Assembly (NCBI GenBank): GCA_910584835.1
Contig: CAJUEG010000071.1
Span: forward strand, 1-13,301
Source: an uncultured Oscillospiraceae bacterium
Lineage (GTDB): Bacteria > Bacillota > Clostridia > Oscillospirales > Oscillospiraceae
Reading direction: 5' to 3'
Length of the DNA stretch: 13,301 nt
Below, piece after piece: positions 1-5,401 of this stretch. The stretch's first letter is position 1, and each line of letters opens with the position of its first letter. The notes under the pieces were generated by a model that was not told the origin of the DNA, did not search any database, and saw only the letters and a program-made list of their open reading frames with translations. Position numbers and translations under genes: made by a program.

Positions 1-1125
1 CACTCCCAGGAGGAGGCGGTGGCCCGGGACTACATCGAGAGCGGCCAGGCGGACGCCGTGGTGGTGGTGTGCGACGCCACCTGCCTGGAGCGCAACCTGA
101 TCCTGGTGCTCCAGGTGCTGGAGCTGACGGGGAAGGTGCTGGTGTGCGTCAACCTGCTGGACGAGGCCGAGCGGCTGGGGGTGGAGGTGGACCTGCCCGC
201 CCTGTCCCGGCGGCTGGGCGTGCCCGTGGTGGGTACCGCCGCCGGGCGGCAGAAGGGGCTGGATGAACTGAAGGCCGCCATCGCCCGGCTGGTGGTGGAG
301 GACGCCCCCGCCGCCTCCCGGCGGGAACCTGGGGAACGGGTCACCCTGGCCGAGCGGTACGCCGCCCAGGTGGTGCGGGGAGAGCGGGCGGACCGCCTGC
401 GCCGCCAGCGGCGGCTGGACCGCCTGCTCACCTCCAAGAGCACCGGCATCCCCCTGATGCTGCTGCTGTTCGGGCTGGTGGTGTGGCTGACGGTGGCGGG
501 GGCCAACGGCCCCTCGGCCCTGCTTACCGCCCTGTTCGCCCGGCTGGGGGAGGCGCTGGAGGGCTGGATGGCCCCGGCCCCGGCCTGGCTGTCCGGCGTT
601 GTGCTGGACGGGGTGTACCGGGTCACCGCCTGGGTGGTGGCGGTGATGCTGCCTCCCATGGCCATTTTCTTCCCCCTGTTTACCCTGCTGGAGGACCTGG
701 GATACCTGCCCCGGGTGGCCTTTGTGATGGACCACGCCTTCCAGAAATGCCGGGCCTGCGGGAAGCAGTGCCTGACCATGTGCATGGCGGATATGAGTTT
801 GCGCGCGGGCGCTTCCGGGGCAGCCGGCAGGATGGGGAAAGCGCCCAGGCGCAAGGGGGCAGCGGGCCGCTACAGCCGCCAGCGGATGGTCACCGCCTCC
901 CCGTCCACCTCCACCCGCTCCACCAGGGAGGCGGCCAGCGCCCGGCGGCTGTCCATACCTCCGGCGGCAAAGCCCGCCCAGAAGCGCCGGGCGGCGGCGT
1001 CCGGCCCCTCCGGGGGCGGGGCGGGGGAGGGCGCGTCCAGCTGGGCCCGGAGCCGGTCCCTCTCGGTACGCAGCGCGGCGGCCCGCCGCTCCACCTCCTC
1101 CCTGGGCAGGGAGCCCACCTGGTAG
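1..1125 (+). CDS. feoB: FeoB ferrous iron transporter, 5' fragment, disrupted by a mobile element
   Basis: FeoB is the GTPase-coupled inner-membrane Fe(II) importer. The frame is open from base 1, so the start and the G1-G3 motifs lie upstream. Visible residues include VCDATCLERNL, the G4 motif NLLD (residues 51-54), a G5-like GTAA (78-81), a helical GDI-like linker to about residue 135, and then the first transmembrane helices (about 147-165 and 205-225) followed by LEDLGYLPRVAFVMD. FeoB similarity stops at TMCM, whose last codon is 784-786. Beyond that the frame enters a mobile element and reads about 112 codons antisense to the recombinase, ending at TAG 1123-1125. That tail resembles no protein family. 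The 3' part of the gene is found at 3968-4813. As it stands the product lacks most of the permease core and should not transport iron; the GTPase half could still be made. The identification as FeoB is firm. Whether it is a dead gene or a reversible interruption is inference. Confidence 0.93.
   Translation, partial: HSQEEAVARDYIESGQADAVVVVCDATCLERNLILVLQVLELTGKVLVCVNLLDEAERLGVEVDLPALSRRLGVPVVGTAAGRQKGLDELKAAIARLVVEDAPAASRREPGERVTLAERYAAQVVRGERADRLRRQRRLDRLLTSKSTGIPLMLLLFGLVVWLTVAGANGPSALLTALFARLGEALEGWMAPAPAWLSGVVLDGVYRVTAWVVAVMLPPMAIFFPLFTLLEDLGYLPRVAFVMDHAFQKCRACGKQCLTMCMADMSLRAGASGAAGRMGKAPRRKGAAGRYSRQRMVTASPSTSTRSTREAASARRLSIPPAAKPAQKRRAAASGPSGGGAGEGASSWARSRSLSVRSAAARRSTSSLGREPTW
773..804. 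other. attL: left junction of the element with feoB
   Basis: feoB coding sequence (…CTGACCATG) meets TGCATG at 781-786. Element sequence follows, starting GCGGATATGAG. The same TGCATG is at 3965-3970 at the other junction. The arm ATATGAGTTTGCGC at 791-804 is the inverted partner of the arm at 3943-3956 on the right end (12 of 14 positions complementary). This is what the two halves of a serine-integrase attP look like. The exact crossover dinucleotide cannot be fixed from one sequence; it should lie inside TGCATG. Confidence 0.72.
803..846 (-). terminator. Imperfect stem-loop between the recombinase stop and the left end
   Basis: GGGCGCTTCC (807-816) pairs with GGAAAGCGCCC (836-846) with one bulged base, and the stem can be extended outward by GCGC pairing. 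It lies 24 bp past the recombinase stop codon on the minus strand and just inside attL. There is no good T-tract, so it may be a weak terminator for the recombinase transcript or an accessory recombinase-binding structure. Confidence 0.4.
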
Positions 1126-2270
1126 AGCTCGATGAGCCTGCCGGTCTGGGCGTCGATCTCGCCCAGCCGTTTTTGGAGGGCGGCGGGACCGCTCCCGGGC
1201 GCCGGCGGGACGTCCGCCGGGCGGAGAACGTCCCACAAAAGCGCAGGCCGGAGGAGCGCCTCCAGCTGCCGCAGAACCACCGCGTCCAGCTCCTCAATGG
1301 GCCAGCTGCGGTTTTTACAGCTTGGGTCCCGGACAAATTTCGGGGAGCACTTGGAGCGGGAGTAGCAGCGGTAGCAGCCGTGCCCGGCGCTGTAGCGCGC
1401 GCCGCACCGGGCGCACCAGACCAGCCCGCTCAAAAAGTACCCCGCCCGGAAGGGGGACCTCTGGGGGGCGGTCTTGGCTGCCTCCCGCCGGGAGCCGGGC
1501 CCCAGCAGCCGGGCGGCGGCCTGAAAGTCCTGGGCGCTGACCAGGGGCTGGTGGAGGCCGTCGTAATCCTGTTTGCGGAAGTGGACCTTGCCGGTGTAGA
1601 CGGTGTTTTTCAGCACGCCCAGCACCTTGGCGGGGGTCCAGCCGGCGGCGTAGCGGGCGGACAGCTCCCGGCTGACGGCGTTGACCGATTTTCCCGCCAG
1701 GAACAGGGCGAAGGCCTCCCGCACCTGGATGGCCTCGTACTCGTTCACCTGCAAGAGCCCGTCCCGGTAGTCGTACCCGGTGGGGGGGCGGGAGCCGCCG
1801 TGGTAGTACCCCGCCCGGCTGCGGCCGATACGGCCCATGGTGAAGCGCTCGGTGATCTGGTCCTTCTCCAGCTGGGCGAACACGGACAGAATGCCGATCA
1901 TGGCCCGGCCAAAGGGGGTGGAGGTGTCGAAGTTCTCGCTGATGGACACGAAGTCAACGCCATGGGCCAGCAGCTCGTCCTCAATGAGGGTCATGGTGTC
2001 CTTCTGGGAGCGGGAGAGCCGGTCCAGCTTGCAGACCACCACGGCGTCCACGCCCCCCCGCCGGATGTGGGAGAGCATCCGCTGCAGGGCGGGGCGGTCG
2101 GTATTGCCGCCGGAGTAGCCGCCGTCCACATACAGCTCCCCCAGCGCCCAGCCCTTGGCGGCGCAGAACGCCCGCAGCCGCCCGGCCTGCTCCTCGATGG
2201 AGTAGTTTTCCAGCTGGTTTTCGGTGGACACCCGGGCATAGCCCGCCACCGTCATAGGCCGCGCCTCCAT
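870..2270 (-). CDS. Large serine recombinase / integrase
   Basis: This 466-residue site-specific recombinase should integrate and excise the surrounding element through a 5'-phosphoserine DNA intermediate. The resolvase catalytic domain (about 7-150) has the nucleophile in YARVST (Ser15), the active-site arginine motif KLDRLSR (81-87), and FDTSTPFGRAMIGILSVFAQLE (114-135). A Recombinase domain follows (about 160-270, with GYDY and NTVYTGKV). Next is a zinc ribbon with cysteines at 286, 289, 299, 302, 308 and 318, then a coiled-coil segment (about 362-412) and a short C-terminal tail. The length is normal for the large serine recombinase family, and no key residue is missing, so it is probably active. 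The first ATG has AGGGAG only 4 bp upstream. Met6 (start at 2255) has GGAGG 8 bp upstream and may be the true start. The gene reads toward the left end, convergent with feoB transcription. Whether it shares the transcript of the upstream membrane-protein gene is uncertain because a hairpin separates them. Confidence 0.96.
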   Translation of the reverse strand: MEARPMTVAGYARVSTENQLENYSIEEQAGRLRAFCAAKGWALGELYVDGGYSGGNTDRPALQRMLSHIRRGGVDAVVVCKLDRLSRSQKDTMTLIEDELLAHGVDFVSISENFDTSTPFGRAMIGILSVFAQLEKDQITERFTMGRIGRSRAGYYHGGSRPPTGYDYRDGLLQVNEYEAIQVREAFALFLAGKSVNAVSRELSARYAAGWTPAKVLGVLKNTVYTGKVHFRKQDYDGLHQPLVSAQDFQAAARLLGPGSRREAAKTAPQRSPFRAGYFLSGLVWCARCGARYSAGHGCYRCYSRSKCSPKFVRDPSCKNRSWPIEELDAVVLRQLEALLRPALLWDVLRPADVPPAPGSGPAALQKRLGEIDAQTGRLIELYQVGSLPREEVERRAAALRTERDRLRAQLDAPSPAPPPEGPDAAARRFWAGFAAGGMDSRRALAASLVERVEVDGEAVTIRWRL

Positions 2271-2298
2271 AGAGCTCCCTCCCGCATCGGAATATGAG

Positions 2299-2329
2299 AG
2301 GGGAGAACGGCGGCGGGCCGTTCTCCCCT
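2299..2329 (-). terminator. Perfect 13-bp hairpin between membrane-protein and recombinase genes
   Basis: AGGGGAGAACGGC (2299-2311) and GCCGTTCTCCCCT (2317-2329) pair perfectly around a 5-base loop. On the minus strand it falls 59 bp after the membrane-protein stop and about 28 bp before the recombinase start. There is no U-run, so it may act as a leaky terminator, an attenuator or an RNA-processing/stability element that keeps recombinase expression low. Confidence 0.6.
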
Positions 2330-2387
2330 GCTGCTCCCGCGGGGCGCGCCCGGCGGGGATCTCTTTGGCTGGCTGGCCGGCGGCCCC

Positions 2388-3527
2388 TCACTCCACGGCG
2401 GGGAGGCTGGCCGGGTCAAAGGTCATGGACACCGCGTTCTCATCGTCGCCCATAAATTCAAAGACCTCGAACTCCACGGGGGAGCCGCTGTCCGAAATCA
2501 GGTAGGCGCGCTGGACGTCGGTGGAGGCGCCGGGGCGCACGTCCCGCAGGGCGGTGCCGGCGGAGTACTGGGGGTTGGTGGACAAAATGGTGGCGGAATC
2601 CAGCTGGACTCCGTCCTGGAAGGCCCGTTCGATAAAGACGGTCAGGGCGTTGGTGGTCTCTTGGCTGTTGTTGGTCCAGGAGTAGGTGATGAGGATGGCC
2701 GGACTCCCGCCGTAATCGGCGGTGAGGACGGCGCTCTTGATCTCCACGAAGTAGTCGCCCAGATCGCCGGAGGGCCCGGCGGAAGGGGCGGCGGTAGGCT
2801 GGACGCTGGGGGAAGGCTCCTCCGACGCCGCGGCGCTGGGGGAGGGAGAGGGCCCGGACTCCAGGTCACCGCCGGCGAGCAGCAGGCCCCGGACGGAGAA
2901 AAAGACGATCAGGCCGAAGGCGGCCAGGCCCACAAGGGTGAGCACAACGGTCAGGACGGTCTGCCCCGCGGGGGGACCGTCGTCAATGCCGGGGGGTTTG
3001 ATCGGTTCCCGGTTGAGGAAGGCGGTGACCAGCTGCTTGAGGTAGCTCTTGGCCTCCTTTTCGGGCAGGGAGTCGATGGCGGCCTCCCGCTTTTTCTGGT
3101 TGGGCTCCATGACCACGGCGCGCAGGGTGGGGGGGCCGGAGGGAGGGACATGGGTGGAGTAGTCCTCGTAAATATTGTCGTCCTGATTGTAGGCCACCAC
3201 GAAGTCCACCAGGGCCAGCACGGCGCACAGGAAGCACCACAGCGCCCAGATCATCAAATCGGCGTAGCGGCCCGACATGGTGAAGCCCACCAGCGCGCCC
3301 AAACCGTACAGGGTGATCATGGCGATGTCGGCGCCCAGGCTGCCGCCGCTGGTGACGATGGAGATGATGCCGCCGGCCAGCAGCGTGGCGGCCACCACCA
3401 GCCCGGCGCCGCCGGAGGGGGCGTTCCCGGCCAAAAGGTTCAGCGCCCCGCCCCAAAAGGCCTGGCAGACAACGAACAGGCTCAGGGCGGTGGACAGCAC
3501 GCCGGAGCTGATTTTCCAAATTCTCAA
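2388..3527 (-). CDS. Multi-pass membrane protein with extracytoplasmic DUF5067-like domain
   Basis: This 379-residue protein has four hydrophobic helices near the N terminus (about 10-33, 41-60, 67-85, 90-113). A charged, probably cytoplasmic segment follows (about 114-188, including PNQKKREAAIDSLPEKEAKS), then a fifth helix (189-212). A flexible Pro/Ser/Ala linker (219-254, PSPSPSAAASEEPSPS) leads to a C-terminal domain (255-379). That domain matches my recollection of the DUF5067 pattern: GDYFVEIKSAVLTADYGG, TYSWTNNS, AFQDGVQLD, VRPGASTDVQRAYLIS. DUF5067 occurs on surface proteins of Gram-positive bacteria and has no established function. Translation appears to start at TTG (3525-3527), with GAAGGA 7 bp upstream and no ATG close by. 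It is the only sizeable cargo gene of the element and has its own SigA-type promoter. A role in surface sensing or binding is inference. The domain assignment should be tested with an HMM search. Confidence 0.85.
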   Translation of the reverse strand: MRIWKISSGVLSTALSLFVVCQAFWGGALNLLAGNAPSGGAGLVVAATLLAGGIISIVTSGGSLGADIAMITLYGLGALVGFTMSGRYADLMIWALWCFLCAVLALVDFVVAYNQDDNIYEDYSTHVPPSGPPTLRAVVMEPNQKKREAAIDSLPEKEAKSYLKQLVTAFLNREPIKPPGIDDGPPAGQTVLTVVLTLVGLAAFGLIVFFSVRGLLLAGGDLESGPSPSPSAAASEEPSPSVQPTAAPSAGPSGDLGDYFVEIKSAVLTADYGGSPAILITYSWTNNSQETTNALTVFIERAFQDGVQLDSATILSTNPQYSAGTALRDVRPGASTDVQRAYLISDSGSPVEFEVFEFMGDDENAVSMTFDPASLPAVE

Positions 3528-3592
3528 CGCGGATTCCTTCTTTCTGTCTTGGACGGACTGCGGCGGCCGGAGGATAGGCCGGCTTGCCGGGA

Positions 3593-3606
3593 GCGGTCAG
3601 GACCGC
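3593..3606. promoter_or_regulatory. Palindrome at the transcription start of the membrane-protein gene (operator candidate)
   Basis: GCGGTC-AG-GACCGC is a perfect 6+6 bp inverted repeat. It begins 8 bp downstream of the minus-strand -10 box, so it covers the expected transcription start. That position suits a repressor site. The sequence is GC-rich in a GC-rich genome, so chance cannot be excluded. Confidence 0.4.
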
Positions 3607-3614
3607 GCAGAACC

Positions 3615-3643
3615 ATCATAGCATGGACGGCCGTTTTTTGCAA
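3615..3643 (-). promoter_or_regulatory. SigA-type promoter of the DUF5067 membrane-protein gene
   Basis: Read on the minus strand, TTGCAA (3638-3643) and TATGAT (3615-3620) are separated by exactly 17 bp. They lie about 87 bp upstream of the TTG start. This is one of the few AT-rich patches in the element. It may also drive the recombinase if the hairpin at 2299-2329 is leaky. Confidence 0.72.
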
Positions 3644-3703
3644 CCATTTTCGGACGGCATGGGAGGGCGCGGCGGCGCATACCCATGGACAGGGGGGATG
3701 GGC

Positions 3704-3916
3704 ATGGACAGGGACAGACGGGAGGGCGCGGCGGTGCGGAACATTCTGGCGGACGGCTCCGAGCGGGAGGATATGAGCGGCTGCGCGGAGGGGGCGGACC
3801 GGCTGCCCGATCTGGCCAGGCGGCTGATCGTCCATTTCGCGCAGCTGGCCGGGGAGGCGGAGAACAGGGAGGCGGAGAACAGGGAGGCGGAGAACAGAGG
3901 ACCGGAGGGCGGATAG
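3704..3916 (+). CDS. Possible small protein with EAENR repeats (unknown function)
   Basis: An ATG at 3704 with AGGGGGG 6 bp upstream opens a 70-codon frame on the strand opposite the other two element genes. The predicted protein starts MDRDRREGAAVRNIL, has a central helix-like part ADRLPDLARRLIVHFAQLAG (31-50), and ends in three tandem copies of EAENR (51-65) followed by GPEGG. I do not recognise a family. Its position between the divergent promoter and the right end, followed at once by a terminator-like hairpin, would suit a recombination directionality factor or a regulator, but nothing in the sequence proves that. No convincing plus-strand promoter is visible. The frame could be fortuitous in such GC-rich DNA. 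Confidence 0.4.
   Translation: MDRDRREGAAVRNILADGSEREDMSGCAEGADRLPDLARRLIVHFAQLAGEAENREAENREAENRGPEGG
3854..3898 (+). repeat. Three tandem 15-bp repeats
   Basis: GAGGCGGAGAACAGG is present at 3854-3868 and 3869-3883, and with one terminal change at 3884-3898. The unit length is a multiple of three, so copy-number change would keep the 3704-3916 frame open and would only add or remove EAENR units. Confidence 0.93.
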
Positions 3917-3927
3917 CCCTCCGGTCC
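3899..3927 (+). terminator. Strong hairpin at the right end of the element
   Basis: GGACCGGAGGGC (3899-3910) pairs perfectly with GCCCTCCGGTCC (3916-3927) around GGATA, followed by the pyrimidine-rich CTCTCTT. The small-protein stop codon TAG (3914-3916) sits at the edge of the loop. It probably terminates plus-strand transcription and insulates the element from the 3' feoB fragment. Confidence 0.65.
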
Positions 3928-3942
3928 CTCTCTTGCCGCCGG

Positions 3943-3973
3943 GAGCAAAATCATATAGTCTATATGCATGTCG
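3943..3973. other. attR: right junction of the element with feoB
   Basis: Element sequence GAGCAAAATCATAT (3943-3956), AGTCTATA and then TGCATG (3965-3970) run into the feoB codons TCG ATG GGC TGT. The local AT-rich palindrome CATATAGTCTATATG (3952-3966) and the arm shared in inverted form with 791-804 are the visible signs of an integrase attachment site. Confidence 0.72.
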
Positions 3974-4813
3974 ATGGGCTGTAATGCCTGCGGGGTCACC
4001 GGCTGCCGCATCATTGACAGCCCCCGGGAGCGGCTCATCGCCATCCTGACCGCATCCCTGGTGCCCTGCAACGGCAAATTCCCCACCCTCATCGCCCTCA
4101 TCACCATCTTTTTTGTGGGGGGCCGGACCGGGGTGCTGGCCTCGCTGGAGGGGGCCGCGCTGCTGCTGGCCACGCTGGTGCTGGGGGTGGCGGGGACGCT
4201 GGGCTGCTCCCGGCTGCTGTCGGCCACGGTGCTCCAGGGCATGCCGTCCTCCTTTGCCCTGGAGCTGCCCCCCTTCCGCAGGCCGCGGGTGGGGGAGGTG
4301 ATCGTCCGCTCGGTGCTGGACCGCACCCTGTTTGTGCTGGGCCGGGCGGTGGCGGTGGCCGCCCCGGCGGGGGCGGTGATCTGGCTGATGGCCAACGTCA
4401 CGGCGGGGGACGCCTCCCTGCTGGCCCACTGCACCGGTTTTCTGGACCCCTTTGCCCGGTGGTTCGGTCTGGACGGGGTAATCCTCATGGCCTTCATCCT
4501 GGGCTGGCCCGCCAACGAGATCGTCCTGCCGGTGATGCTCATGGCCTACCTGTCCGCGGGCAGCCTGGTGGAGTTTGACAGCCTGGCCGCCCTGGGCCAG
4601 CTGCTCGCCCAGCAGGGCTGGACCTGGCTGACGGCGGTGTGCGCCATGCTGTTTTCCCTGTTCCACTGGCCCTGCTCCACCACCTGCCTCACCGTCTACA
4701 AGGAGACGGGAAGCGTGAAGTGGACGGCGCTGGCCATCGCCCTGCCCACGGCGCTGGGGCTGGGGCTGTGCTTTGCGGTGACGGCGGCGGCGCGGCTGCT
4801 GGGGCTGGCCTGA
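3968..4813 (+). CDS. feoB: FeoB ferrous iron transporter, 3' fragment (permease core)
   Basis: This is the remainder of FeoB. It begins with the conserved GCNACGVTGCRIIDSPRERLIAIL segment (a Gate region containing the cysteine proposed to line the iron path), followed by SLVPCNGKFPTLI. Several transmembrane helices follow (about residues 38-70, 110-140, 155-185, 215-235 and 250-275), including GWPANEIVLPVMLMAYL and SLFHWPCSTTCLTVYKETGS, and the gene ends in a normal stop. Its frame is the one in which feoB codons resume after TGCATG. The ATG at 3968 lies in the attachment core and has no Shine-Dalgarno site at usable distance, so separate translation is doubtful. A hairpin at 3899-3927 would also block read-through transcription. 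Excision of the element would rejoin it in frame with the 5' fragment. No feoA is seen beside it in this window. Confidence 0.93.
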   Translation: MSMGCNACGVTGCRIIDSPRERLIAILTASLVPCNGKFPTLIALITIFFVGGRTGVLASLEGAALLLATLVLGVAGTLGCSRLLSATVLQGMPSSFALELPPFRRPRVGEVIVRSVLDRTLFVLGRAVAVAAPAGAVIWLMANVTAGDASLLAHCTGFLDPFARWFGLDGVILMAFILGWPANEIVLPVMLMAYLSAGSLVEFDSLAALGQLLAQQGWTWLTAVCAMLFSLFHWPCSTTCLTVYKETGSVKWTALAIALPTALGLGLCFAVTAAARLLGLA

Positions 4814-4820
4814 ACGGCGC

Positions 4821-4855
4821 TTAGGGGGCCGGTGATGGAATCACCGGCCCCCTAA
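4821..4855 (+). terminator. Perfect 16-bp hairpin after feoB
   Basis: TTAGGGGGCCGGTGAT (4821-4836) and ATCACCGGCCCCCTAA (4840-4855) pair perfectly around GGA, 7 bp past the feoB stop. A-residues, not T, follow on the plus strand, so the usual U-run is missing. The stem's stability and position still make termination or 3'-end protection the likely role. The marR promoter starts 8 bp later. Confidence 0.7.
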
Positions 4856-4862
4856 AAAGGTA

Positions 4863-4891
4863 TTGACAATGGTATGACTTCGTACTATAAT
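4863..4891 (+). promoter_or_regulatory. Consensus SigA promoter of the marR-MATE operon
   Basis: TTGACA (4863-4868) and TATAAT (4886-4891) are separated by 17 bp, a perfect match to the vegetative consensus. It lies 37 bp upstream of the marR start. A promoter this strong implies that a repressor normally holds it down, consistent with the palindromes embedded in it. Confidence 0.93.
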
Positions 4892-4912
4892 GCCAGGTAC
4901 GATTTCGTACGA
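4871..4912. promoter_or_regulatory. Double MarR-type operator
   Basis: GGTATGACTTCGTACTA (4871-4887) and GGTACGATTTCGTACGA (4896-4912) differ at only three positions and are 25 bp apart. Each contains a palindrome: GTACGA-TT-TCGTAC at 4897-4910 is perfect, and GTATGA-CT-TCGTAC at 4872-4885 has one mismatch. The first exactly fills the spacer between -35 and -10. The second covers the expected transcription start. Binding by the product of the next gene is inferred from MarR/MepR family habits. Confidence 0.82.
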
Positions 4913-4928
4913 TTGACGGAGGTGCGGT

Positions 4929-5384
4929 ATGGGCAATCGTTCAAAAGAGCTGAGGCGGTTCAACTACCTGATGGGGGAGACCGACGCGGCCTATCACGAG
5001 GCGGCGCTGCGGCTGGGGCTGTCGGACAGCGCGATGCGGATTTTATATGCGGTGTGCGACCGCGGCAGCGGTTTTCGCTGCTCCCTGCGGGACGTGTGCC
5101 GCAGCAGCGGGCTGAGCAAGCAGACGGTCAATTCCGCCCTGCGCAAGCTGGAGGGAGAGGGGCTGGCCTTTGTGGAGCCCGTGGGGGCGAAGAGCAAGGA
5201 CGTGTGCCTGACCGAGGCGGGCAGGGCGCTGGCGGAGCGCACCGCCCTGCGGCTCATTGCGGTGGAAAACGCCATCTTTGACGGCTGGCCGGCGCAGGAA
5301 GTGGAGCAGTACCTGGCGCTGACGGAGAAATACCTGACCGCCTTTCGCAGCGAAATCAAAAACCTGCACATACACACAGAATAG
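4929..5384 (+). CDS. MarR family transcriptional repressor
   Basis: This 151-residue protein has the size and winged-helix layout of the MarR family. An N-terminal dimerisation helix is followed by a DNA-binding core at about 35-110. It includes SLRDVCRSSGLSKQTVNSAL, with the recognition helix around SKQTVNSALRKLEGEG, and a wing around VGAKSKDVCLTEAGRAL. C-terminal helices complete the dimer interface. GGAGG lies 6 bp before the ATG. The gene stands first in an operon with a MATE transporter, as MepR does with MepA in Staphylococcus aureus. It has two palindromes in its own promoter, so it most likely represses itself and the pump, with release by a ligand that the pump exports. The ligand cannot be read from the sequence. 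Confidence 0.92.
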   Translation: MGNRSKELRRFNYLMGETDAAYHEAALRLGLSDSAMRILYAVCDRGSGFRCSLRDVCRSSGLSKQTVNSALRKLEGEGLAFVEPVGAKSKDVCLTEAGRALAERTALRLIAVENAIFDGWPAQEVEQYLALTEKYLTAFRSEIKNLHIHTE

Positions 5385-5401
5385 GAGTTCAAAAGAAGGC
5401 T

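Larger units (their letters stand above)
787..3970. mobile_element. Minimal serine-recombinase element (~3.18 kb) integrated in feoB
   Basis: The segment between the two halves of feoB is 3,184 bp if one copy of TGCATG is counted. It has no replication, conjugation or phage structural genes. It contains only a serine recombinase, a DUF5067-type membrane protein, and a possible 70-residue protein. Removing it through TGCATG joins codons …ACC ATG TGC ATG to TCG ATG GGC TGT AAT… without shifting the frame, giving TMCM-SM-GCNACGV at a conserved FeoB motif. The recombinase lies next to the left end, reading toward it. A strong hairpin closes the right end. This looks like an integrative mobile cassette or a gene-control element in the style of the skin element in sigK. 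Which of these, and whether it is active, is not shown by the sequence. Confidence 0.85.

Noticed and set aside
483..2297. Long plus-strand open frame antisense to the recombinase
   Set aside because: Low-complexity Gly/Pro/Ala/Val product with no motif. It is a by-product of the high GC content opposite a clear recombinase gene.
3854..3898. CRISPR-like or iteron repeat array
   Set aside because: The three copies are adjacent with no spacers, lie inside a small open frame, and have no replication or cas genes nearby.
3524..4666. Minus-strand frames across the element's right end and the 3' feoB fragment
   Set aside because: They run straight through the attR junction and a real feoB sequence. 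The repeated LFSAS-type peptide is the antisense of the tandem DNA repeat.
1..4813. feoB simply a decayed pseudogene
   Set aside because: Both halves are free of internal stops or frameshifts, the break is at a duplicated TGCATG, and the insert codes for a complete recombinase. Insertion explains it better than decay, although the insertion may still be fixed.
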